The notes under the pieces were generated by a model that ran no database searches, had not been told where the DNA came from, and worked only from the letters and a program-made list of their open reading frames with translations. 64,000 bases of DNA. Origin: Edolisoma coerulescens (Eukaryota > Chordata > Aves > Passeriformes > Campephagidae). Below are positions 54,425-64,000 of the stretch, piece after piece. Numbering within the stretch: the first letter of the stretch is position 1; each line of letters starts with the position of its first letter. Made by a program: the position numbers and the translations under genes. The stretch spans positions 179,735 to 243,734 of the forward strand of contig VWZW01004383.1 of the NCBI GenBank assembly GCA_013397115.1, read 5' to 3'.

Positions 54425-57400
54425 CCCCCCCCCAATCTCCAACTATCCTCATTTGTATCATAAATAGAGAAATATAAAGGAGGAGTGCTTTATTTTATGA
54501 GCCAGTGTTCAACAAGGAATTGGTTGAATGAAGAAGGTAGTTTGGCTAATTTGAATAACATACTTGTAATGAAACATGATTTCCCCACCCTGTTCCCTCC
54601 TCCATATGAATACCATGTAATCCTTCTCTCTTCCTGCACCATGGTAACCTGCTGCTGTGCCTCTGCCTCTTCAGTGTTTGTTATACACATCAGATGGCTC
54701 TTTCAAGCTGTGCAACCCCAATAAACCTCAGAGATCTGTGCATTTTTGTCAAACCAGTCTGACAAGGCAAAAAGCTACTATCTTGTGGAAAACATAAGGT
54801 TATCTCCAAGGTGGTGGTGTGCTCTCCACCCTCCTGTGGTGCTTTGAAGGCAGCAAAGGAGAGCATGTGGGAATTTTTTTGACTGTATGGAGTAAAGGTA
54901 GTTGGGTCACAGACTCACACCCAATAGCCTGGTCCTGATACTGGGATTGTAACAATGATGGGTGTTCGCAGAGTATAGAGCCAGGGCGGAGAGAAACCAC
55001 ACATAGATCACTGTACAGGATGTTGACTTTTAAATGTCAACATGAAAAACTGGAAGTTTTGTGGTTTGTTTTGTCTTCCACTCTCTTGTGCAGTGTAGTT
55101 TTTTTATGTAGATATCCAAAACCTGAAAAATGCTGAAATTACGTTAAATCTGTGAAGCAGTACACACAAAACAGTGTTCAACTAAAAAAAGATCACCAAA
55201 CTGGGCACGTGCAAAATAACTGATACTCTGCCAAGTAATCTCTAAACTGTTTATCTGTAGATTCACCTGTAGAAACCACCTGAAGAAAGAAATATGCCTT
55301 AAAAACGTAAAAATTCATTTTATCTGATTCAGACTCAAGATCAAAACTGGGAATCACCAGCTTCCATCTTTAATATTTTCTGGAATACTCCAGTGTACTT
55401 ATTCAACCCCCAAAAGGGGGTTAAGTATTGTTATTTTATTATTATTAAAAGTTTGGATTATGTTACAAAATGTTTGGATTCTACAAAGTTTTTAAAACCA
55501 TACTGGAAATTTCATAATATACTTTCTTGTAAAGCATCTGACCTTTTATTCTTCTGATTGTGCTGTAACAACTGTTCTTATAGTATTCTGGGAATGATCC
55601 TTGTTTTATTTAGAAGCAGGAAATGCATCTAATTTTGAAGGGGTAATGATTACATTTTTTGAAATTTCAGAAACAGTTCAAATTAAGGTTTGACTGAGAT
55701 TTTTTCTTTCTTTTTTTCTTCCTTTCAGGACTCTAGCTCATTGGAAACACAGTTTGGAGTTAGAACAAATTATGGCAGCAGGGGAATACAAACTGTCCTG
55801 CAATAGAGGGAGGACAGGTCAAATACATGCTACTGCATTCCCTCATGCATTGTGTAGGGAAATGCAGCCTTCATGCTTCCCTCCCTTTCTGTCTCTCAAC
55901 ATATACTACCCAAGGGCAGTGTGCTCTCGATGCTTTGCTGTGTTTCTTCTTCAGCCAGCACTGCCTGTGCTTTCATGGCTGCGTTCTTCTAGAACATTTT
56001 TGTAGTTTGATTGTGGCATCTCTTCTGCTTTTAGCCACTGTGGACCACAGAGTGTTCTGTGCCTCTTGAGGTTAATTACATGTACAGTTACAAATCCTGC
56101 TAGAGACTAAAACTGTTTTTAGTTAAAAATTTTGGATTTTTTTTTTTCTGACAAAAAAAGCCATTGGCAAAAGAAGTGACTGTAAAACTCCGTAAGTGCT
56201 TCATTCTAGCTTGCGATGTGGATGCTTTTATTCTCAAAGGCAGCCATTTTGTGGTTTTCCTTTCAAAGGGACTCAGTGGAACAGTATAAAGATGTACTCT
56301 TTGAGGTAAGTGGAGGGAGCTACTGGTCAGTAACTGCTTTTGAGTATGTTGCCACTTGCTGACCTTATTCCTCAAGCCCTAAATCTTTGTAGCATACCAG
56401 GCTCGATCTTTGTTCAGGAGACATTTTCATTTCTTATTTCTATGTCATGGTATAGATTTGACCTCAGAAGATTTTGCCACCTATGGGCTTGACTAGTGTT
56501 TCATTAGCACTATTGACTGGTAATGACCAAGTGGGTTGGGTGAAGGCTCCAGCTACGTCAGTGAAGGACATTTGGTCACCTGCATGTCACAAAAGTGTGT
56601 TTAGTCTTAATTGCTGAAATAGTAGAGGTGAGGTGTAGGGTAGGAAAACAGCAGGATTGGTAACTGTGAAACATCTGATATGCTGTCAGGTTGAATTGAT
56701 ATTTCCTTTATTCAAGACTACAAGAAAATGGTATCCCCTGTAATTTTATCTCCTTTGTGCTTGATTATATATTTAAGGAAAGAATACCTCATTCTCCTCA
56801 TAATCTCCACTGATTTTATATTCTTGTCTCTATGTGGAAGCACCTGTGATAAATCAAGAGACCAATTAATTTTCACTTTGTGGTTTTAAAATTGCCTAGG
56901 AAAGATGGATTGATGGATATAGGCGATCACTGTTGAACAGATGAGAAAAAAAGCCACATTTAAAAGTGATCCAAGGACTCAGAAAAGCTCCAGCTCTACT
57001 GTCTAAACTCTGTGCACATAAATAATAAGCTTTTGTTAAAGCCCCAAGGCTGCTAGGTAAAACCTGAAAATCCTGATAGACTGGTTATATAGTTCTCAGA
57101 ATAGACATCTACAGACTTGGAACTGAATCATTTTAGCAGTCCATTAGCCATTTTATTTTTCTTGAATTCAGAGGAAAAGCAAGAAAGTGACAAAAAATGT
57201 GCTATGAATAATTCTTTAAATGTAAGAGGTTTTTTTTTCACACTTTGGAAATGGCTTTGTAGAATGCTAGTAGCAGGTTTTACTTTATGGGTTGCTGGAC
57301 TCTATACTACCCTCGCCAGATTTTATTTTTTTATTACTGTATGCAAAATCTTCCACCTTCTTTTTTCTTAACTGAGAACCTTCCAGTTCAACATTAAGCA

Positions 57401-57939
57401 AAGTGATGAACATCCTTCACAAGTTTTTCATCCTTTATCTTCCATTGAGGAAGAGACTGGTGCCTTAATTTCATATTTTTGGTTTTGGATTTGTCTATTT
57501 TACTTTAGCTGTATCTCAGGGCAGCAAGGTCAAAGAATTTTGTTTCACATATATTAGAAAGTGGTGCAAAGTGTTGAGTTCTGCAGGGTGACTACCTTCC
57601 ATCAATCGACACTCTTGAATTCAGGTTGTAACTCTAATTCTTCGTGTCTCCTATCCTTTTTAGTTTAATGTCAAACAGTGCGGAATGCTGCTTCAATGCA
57701 AGAAAATTGTAGATCTTGGTGAAGCTCTTGGGACAATCTAGAGCAATGGAAACCCATGGCTTTTGTGCTACAGGTCCAAGTGAGAAAAAGTGGCATAAAT
57801 ATAGTTCAAAATCTCATTTAGATGCTGCTTAAGGGTTATAGATGTGATCACAAATTGTGGAGCTGACTTAACATCCAGTTGCTCAGAGGTGGTTCTACTT
57901 CTCTAAATGCCAATGCAGTTTTTTCCAGCAAGCTTTAAG

Positions 57940-58780
57940 TAACAAGTGCCTTGGGATTCTTCAAAAAAGGTCCCCAAAGACGACAAAGTTAGTTCTCCTG
58001 TAGTCTGGGGTTGCGATTGTACTCCTTACCCTGCTTCCTCCTTGCAGGATGCGGGACACCATGACCTCATGGTCACTGCAGCCAAGGCTGCCCCCTCGCT
58101 TCACATCTCTAACCAGGCCCTCCTTTTTTGTTTGAGCTGCACATCATTCCTTGTTGGTTCTTCTACAGACTGTATTAGAAAGTTATTAGGAGTGCTTTCC
58201 AGAAACCTTCTGGAGTGTTTGTACTTTGCTGTGTGGCTTCTCCAGCAGATATCAGGGTGGTTGATGCCCCCCATAAGAACCAGGGTCTGTGTCTGTGAGG
58301 CTGCTTCCAACTGTCTGTAAAAGGCCTTATCCACTTCCTCTTCCTGCTCAGGTGGCTTGTAACAAATACCCACTGTGTCACCCTCAACAGTCTGCACTTC
58401 TACGCTAATCCAGAAACTCTTGAGTAGTTCATTATGCTCCCCAAGGTGAAGCTCCATGCATTCCAGGGGTTCCTTTATGGAAAGGGCAGCTCCACCACCA
58501 TGTCTTTCTGTCCTGTCTTTCCTAAAAGCATGTAGCCTTTCATGACAACATGAAAATCATGCAAGCTGTCCCACCATATCTCTGTAAACACGATGAGATG
58601 AAGCCCTGTGACTGCACACAGATCTCTAAATCTTCCTGTTTGTTTCCCATACTATGTGCACGGGTTTACAGGCACTTCTGAGAGGTGTTCAAGCATGTTC
58701 ATTTCCCCGGAGGGGTGCATAACTATTGTATAAGAGGTCTCTTTGCAAGGTGGGAGTTGATCATGGAGCTATTTGTTTCC
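57940..58780 (-). mobile_element. CR1 LINE fragment, ORF2 endonuclease domain
   Basis: On the - strand, 58457-58101 is open for 118 codons and matches the CR1 ORF2 APE-type endonuclease: GGGAALSIKEPLECMELHLG just upstream and across the start, then GICYKPPEQEEE, LVLMGGINHPDICW and FLESTPNNFL. A frameshifted continuation to lower coordinates keeps the GCSDHE segment. The usual MGDFNHPD has become MGGINHPD (codon at 58266-58268), so a key acidic residue is lost. Sequence from about 58500 to 58780 fits the region 5' of this domain. The boundaries are approximate. Confidence 0.88.
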
Positions 58781-61700
58781 CCTGAATTTCCACTGCCCTA
58801 CTGGCTAATGCCAGAATCTTTTTGGTTTAGTGCTAGTATAGGATTGTAAATGGATCATTTTCAGTGATGGATTTGTACAGAAAATGTGGATGATCAGACC
58901 TTGCCCCCCACTATGTTCCTGTGATACGAAGGTGATATTTTCTTCAACACAAAACAGGAGGCCAAAGCTAAGCAATACCAAAACTTTTCCTAAAAAATAT
59001 GTATTTTCCAAGTATCTATGGATATGGAGCTTCATTTAACATAAGTTAACATCTTTGAGGCACAGGAACTGAAACCAATAGATTTTAGGCTGTCATTTTG
59101 AAAAGGTAAAGTTGGATCTAATTCAGATAGAGCCTGCTTTTAATTTTGTTTCAGTTTTGACTGAAATAATTTTTGTCAGTGAAAACTATATTTTTGATAA
59201 TTTTTTAATTTTTCTAATAGAAACATCATTGATATGAGAAACTTCAGCCAGAAGTATGTAAGTTCCCCTGCACTCTTTCCCAGCAAATTTTCCAAGCACT
59301 TGGAAATTAAAAAATTTCCCCCAAAATCTGAGAATTGAAAAGGTCAGATTATAGTTTCTAATTCTCCACTCCCTCACGTGTGATAAACAAGTCATGATAG
59401 TCATGATAAATCGGCATATCACCCTGCTATACAAGTCAACATCAGTGAAAGGAGATGGGATATTATTGTGTCCCACTTCATTCAAGTCAATGTTAAAGAT
59501 TCAGTTATCTATTTATGCTTTTTTGTGCCTTAAACTATGTTTCTATATCTGCTGCCCTCTGAAGAGTGAAGAATTTATGAAATAAATTTAGGCATAAAAT
59601 AAAATCTAGTCAACATTTTATTCAACACTATTCCCTAAGGGACAGAGTGCTAACAGTGGCCTCAAGCAGCTTTATTTAATGCCACAGCAATACCAAGTGT
59701 AGCTTTGCTGGCAGGTGTGATAGCACAGCTCACGCTATGTATGATATTAAAAACTAGAAAATGCCTTTTAACAGATAAGGGGTTGGCCCTTCCTGGTCAT
59801 CTTAAGCAACTGGATTTCAGAGGACTTGCTTCTGGTTTATATTTTATACTGTGCATATTTTGTAGGTATTGTAAAATATGTTCATATCGTGGTCCAGAAA
59901 TTTTTTTTCTGAAATTCCCTATATCAGTCCTCCAAATTAATTCCATAAAATATTGATCATCATCTTTATTTTAGGTAAGCCCTTTTCAGCCTTGACTTCA
60001 TTCTATTTTTGACAAATTACAATAGTTAATCAGTTTGCACAACAGGTGGTGGGTTAGGAGCTGAGAATGAAATAGCATTCAAAACAAAGAGATTAAAGGA
60101 GAGAGTCAGGAGAATGGGGGAAGAGGTGCTCCTTGCAAACTTTGTTGGCTATTTTGTAAATATTGTGTCAGTGTAATAAAAATGGCATCTATGGATTTAA
60201 GAGTGGTTCTTAAGCCAACATGTACTTCTAGAGCAGAGATAGATACTGTGAAATTTTATCCTAAATGACTTGCAACTCAAGAGGAAATATGAAGTGACCT
60301 ATAAAGCTAAAAGTTTCTGTCTTACTTCTTTAAAGTGCTATACTGTTGCCAGTTAACCAGATTTATACTGTTGGAAACTACAGCTGTTCTGTTCTATTAC
60401 TTCCGTAACTGAAATTTGTTTATTGTAATCATAGTTTCAGTTACACTGAGATTGTTTTTTGACAATATTAATGCATAAAGGGAAATAATTACCTTATTTT
60501 TTAAATAATAAAATAACAATTTTCCTTCCTGTCCCTTGGGTCCTGGAGGCAGGAGCAAAAGAATTTTAAAATCTTTTATTTAAGTAGCAGAGAGATGGAA
60601 CTTTGTTTACCTGCTTTTTTAAAAAGCTAATTTTTCAGGCATTATGACTATATCCGCAAACTGTTCATGTTTGCCTTTTCAGAATGTGATTATTGCTCAT
60701 AAATGCAGTTTTAATTGAATACTTATGTCATGAATGGCTTGTAGCATGCAAAAAACTACATGCCTCTATTTATATGACTATAGTTTATTTTTTAGAGCTC
60801 CCTGTATGACAATACTGGGAAATTACTAAAGCATTTTTGCTATTCAGCTGGGTGATTTTAAAAGATATTGCTGTTATACTGGACTATTGGCGTTGTTACT
60901 TTGGAATAAAAAGTTAAGAAAATTATCCCTTCCCCCTTTCAAACAAAGCCTCATCTAAAAAGGTCACAAAAGGAAACACACAATTCAAAAAATCTCCTTG
61001 CTGTATCTGAGATTAACTTGGACACAGATGTTTCAATTTATAATTTGATCTGGCATAATATATACATTTAACAAAATCCTGTTTTGTATTGCTTCTATAA
61101 ACACTGACTTCTGATAAAAGCATGCTGGCTTTTCTGCCATCAATTTGAGTCAGAAACCTCTGAGCCAATGCTTAGAAAGCAGGAGTCTGACATTCAGAGA
61201 CCTAAGTTAACTCTTTTAGCCTTTGGCTGCAACATTTCTTAGCCTTTTCCCTGACTTTCAAAAGGCAAATCCGTTTGTGGTTTTCTCAATTTAAGCTGCT
61301 GTGGATAATTATTAGGCTTTGTTCTTGCTGCATTTAAAGATAAAATGATTCAATGCTGTTAATTACAGCTCATTTCCGGGCCGCACTGTAGTCATTAAAT
61401 TTCTGAGATAGTATCTGAGAAATCACTGACATTGTTCATAGACCAAAACTATTTTTGGTTTCCCCCCCTCCCTGTTGTTTGCCAGGCATTAGCCCACCTG
61501 TCTGTAAAGGGAAATGGCTTTGGCATGATCAGGATCTTTATGGACGGTCATGAACAAGCAGTCTTTGTCCTTTCTTTGCGGAAAGTTTTCCCTTTATATG
61601 CAAATAGCATTATCTAAAAAATGAATTGCTTCCTTGGAATCACAGATTTCACTCAGAGATCAGCTGATTTTTATATTCTACAAGTGAAGTTTTCTCACTT

Positions 61701-62470
61701 TTGATCAGGTATTTCCCAGAAAATTCTGATCAGAAGAAATGATATTAGGTTTACTTTGGAAAATAATAAGTGTATACTTACTATTTTCAGTCAATTATCC
61801 TAAAGAACCTGGGCACAATAACCAGAATACTTGACAGATACTCAGTGAATTCTGAGAATGTGGAGGACCATATCCAATGTCTTGAATTTATCTTCACAGT
61901 TCAGTTTGCACTGGTAATAAGGAGGCAAATAGTGCTGTACAAGGAGGTTTTTATATGTTTTGGTAAATATATACCTGTCTGTGAACTGGCTTCTGTTATT
62001 TCTAAAGCTGGAGGATTTAATTTTGCAAGCTTCTTACTCTTTATAAGTCAGTTCACCTTGGTAGTTATTACATAGATAGTAAGTGTAGAATTGTTCTCAT
62101 ATTCCCTCAGCTAGGATATGACCATGGCATTTATGAAAATTTAAGCAACAGTCACAGCTCTGAAGAGAAATGAAGGAAACAACAAATGAGTAACTAATGA
62201 AAGAATTACCATGGACTTAACTCGAAGATTAAAAGCTTGAATCTGTAAGCGACAGATTCATGGAGTGATATAATACCATGCTTGCTTAGATATACTTATG
62301 GGGGGGCAGGGTGGGGAGTAAAGGAAGGAAAAACATTTCCCATGCTTGGCAAAATGTAGAAGTACTACTTTTAGTTGTACTCCATTACATTTCTATGAAG
62401 CCTGCTTGAAAGGCAAAACTAAAGGTAGAAAGTCCCACAACTTACTCCTGTATTGATAAAGCATGAGTTG

Positions 62471-62612
62471 AGTGAGATTAGCCCAGCTGGTTGGAGCATG
62501 GTGCTTATCACACCAAGGTTGTGTGATGTGGGTTCTATCCCTCTATTGGCCAGTCACTTAAGACTTGGACTTGTGGGTCCTTTCAACTCAGAATATTCTG
62601 TGAGTCTATGAG
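62471..62612 (+). mobile_element. tRNA-Ile-derived SINE with CR1-like tail (TguSINE1-like)
   Basis: The head resembles tRNA-Ile: a pol III A box, tagcccagctgg (62479-62490), then ggagcatggtgctta, caccaaggtt, and a B box, ggttctatcc (62531-62540). A 7-bp insertion-like tgtgatg sits before the B box. The tail from about 62554 (gggtcctttcaactcagaat, then attctgtgagtctatgag) is like a CR1 3' end, which lets CR1 machinery mobilise the SINE. This tRNA-Ile head plus CR1 tail is the arrangement described for TguSINE1 of songbirds. No clear target duplication is seen. Confidence 0.78.
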
Positions 62613-63055
62613 GTCACTGTCTGGCTTCCTTTAAAACTCCATTTATATGATGAGCCTTTTGAATTTCTCAGCCTCATACAGGCAGGGGTAGTGCAGGCAG
62701 CAGCCCAGGCCCACTCAGTTCAAGGTTCTGAAGAAAGGTAGATGTTGGTAGTCTGCTATGTTGCTTGGAGGGCTTGGAATTAGTCCATCTGTTCACCTTC
62801 TTCATCTGTTTGCTCTGCCAAAGTCCAGATCCAGCAGTGGACATGCACAGCTGGTGTTAACTGGCCCTGCACGTGAAGAGCTCAATTAACAGATGTGCAG
62901 ACAGCCATCAGCATGCCTGGCAAGCTGACCATGAGAAGGAAGGACTTTGGAAGCTGAGGCTGGAGAAGATGGTCTAAGAAGTTTCAGGAGAGAATTTATT
63001 TTTTATTAATAAATTTTGCTGATTTTTCTATGTAGTCTTTGAAAAATGAGGGTGG

Positions 63056-63102
63056 CCTTATATCTGAAGTCGCCTTATATTTGAAGTCACTTTATATTTG
63101 GG
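63056..63102 (+). repeat. short 17-bp tandem repeat, about 2.8 copies
   Basis: Units are ccttatatctgaagtcg, ccttatatttgaagtca and ctttatatttggg, differing by single substitutions. No function is suggested by the context. Confidence 0.8.
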
Positions 63103-63612
63103 TTGGTATGGTAGTTCTGGCTAGATCCATGAGAACAGCCAGAGTCTATAAGGATAAACCACAATGAGGTGGAGAAGAAAGCATTCAAAATTTGTTTTGG
63201 CAGAAATTGGTTAATTAAGCCTGCTTAGCATTACACAAGACCTTAGCTTGGCTAACTTGCTATCTTTGTTAAATATGTAGCTTCCCAGGAGTAAACCTGG
63301 ATGAAATGTCTTAGTATTGTTTAACTCATTTTTTCATAGTGAAAACACAAAAATTGTGCAATTGCATATATTGGGCTGAAGAAATATATAAGTTTGCATT
63401 TTCCCATGAAACTCTCTTTTCCAGAAAGAAGAAAATCTACAGATAGAGTTATAGGTTTTAGACCCCATATTGAGGGAAATGGAACTATTTTCTTTATTAG
63501 GCCCTGTCACTCCCAAACCTGGAACACAGATTCAAACAGCAAAACATGAGAGTGATATACTAATGATAATGTTTTATGAACATTGATACAACAAGAACAA
63601 CAAGTCACGGCC

Positions 63613-64000
63613 TGTTGGAGGTTAGGATTTTTCCTTTTTTTGTTTTCTTTCTCTCAGGGAATTTTGACCCATTTGTTGCCTAAGAGATAAGAACGACCAA
63701 TACTTAAGACACGAAGGATATGGCTGGGAGAAGGAAGAGGGGGAAGGGTGCAGTTGGCCCCCCTCCTAGCTGGGGGGCTTTCTCTTGGGAAGTGCAGAGA
63801 TACTGTGAGATTTTGGCTGGGGGGTCAGGGGGCTCAGCTCCTCACTCTCCTGCTCTTGGGACCAGAGTGGAACAGTTGAGTTGCTGCTACTGCAGAGTCC
63901 AGCCTTTTATTGCTTCTCCTGCCGTGGGTGAACCTTTGCTTGTAAGAGCGGCCGTTGGACTGGGACCTTTTTTTCTCAACACCTGATCTCACTGGAAAGG
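63613..64000 (+). mobile_element. possible LTR or retroviral leader, cut by the window edge
   Basis: The segment starts TGTTGGAGGTTAGG, has a T-rich stretch, then becomes GC- and CpG-rich to the end of the window. It carries an 88-codon opening (63720-63986) that starts MAGRRKRGKGAVGPPPSWG and whose composition is unlike coding sequence. Composition and the TG start suggest a young LTR-type insertion as in passerine endogenous retroviruses, but the other end is not visible and no gag/pol motif can be read. A CpG-rich promoter-like region is the alternative. Confidence 0.35.

Larger units (their letters stand above)
28441..64000 (+). other. SUGCT: SUGCT intron downstream of exon C (partial)
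   Basis: This is at least 35.5 kb of intron; its 3' end is beyond the window. It holds most of the mobile elements listed separately. Stretches in which I see nothing nameable are 28441-30267, 31392-33700, 35681-43992 (apart from the candidate exon at 36591), 44612-54400, 54425-57940 and 58781-62470. These are AT-rich, with scattered poly-T/poly-A tracts (for example a T run at about 41863-41881) and a TA/TG-rich tract at 49779-49850. Confidence 0.75.

Noticed and set aside
62471..62553. Functional tRNA-Ile gene
   Set aside because: The acceptor stem does not pair, there is an insertion before the B box, and the sequence is fused to a CR1-like tail, so it is a SINE head.
1..64000. CRISPR array, operon or prokaryotic system
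   Set aside because: Split exons with GT-AG sites, CR1 elements and base composition show vertebrate nuclear DNA; no regular spacer arrays or closely packed genes are present.

Overview
The window looks like a stretch of a bird genome, probably a passerine. The evidence is an AT-rich, CpG-poor background with very sparse coding sequence, several CR1 LINE copies (the dominant avian retroposon), and a SINE with a tRNA-Ile-like head and a CR1-like tail, an architecture known from songbirds (TguSINE1 of zebra finch). The only protein-coding gene I can support is SUGCT on the + strand, which encodes mitochondrial succinyl-CoA:glutarate CoA-transferase, a class III (CaiB/BaiF) enzyme.

Three consecutive internal SUGCT exons are present: 12314-12385 (24 codons), 16985-17082 (98 nt) and 28338-28440 (103 nt). 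Together they give an uninterrupted reading of 91 codons from the C-terminal part of the enzyme, including the conserved SGVPYGPINNM segment. The exons before and after them lie outside the window. The window is therefore almost entirely intron: at least 12.3 kb, then 4.6 kb, 11.3 kb and at least 35.5 kb.

Layout. 1-12313 is intron with a short CR1 tail (418-510), a GC-richer block open on both strands (1281-1802), two diverged copies of an unknown repeat facing each other (about 2084-2340 and 3850-4137), and a CR1 ORF2 fragment (8012-8602). 12386-28337 holds two introns with a 28-bp exact direct duplication and a perfect 46-bp palindrome (21190-21235). 28441-64000 is one long intron containing a 1.1-kb CR1 (30268-31391, - strand), an LTR-like CpG-rich block with a retroviral-like flank (34854-35680, - strand), a possible cryptic cassette exon (36591-36659), a CR1 fragment (43993-44611, + strand), an 11-N gap inside poly-C (54414-54424), a CR1 endonuclease-domain fragment (57940-58780, - strand), the chimeric SINE (62471-62612), and a CpG-rich possible LTR cut by the right edge (63613-64000).

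I found no bacterial-type features, CRISPR arrays, structural RNA genes or second host gene. Most long ORFs here are chance openings or CR1 remnants. The observations most worth a second look are the inverted duplication, the perfect palindrome, the in-frame candidate exon whose donor seems to arise from an 18-bp tandem duplication, and the unidentified GC-rich block near the left end.
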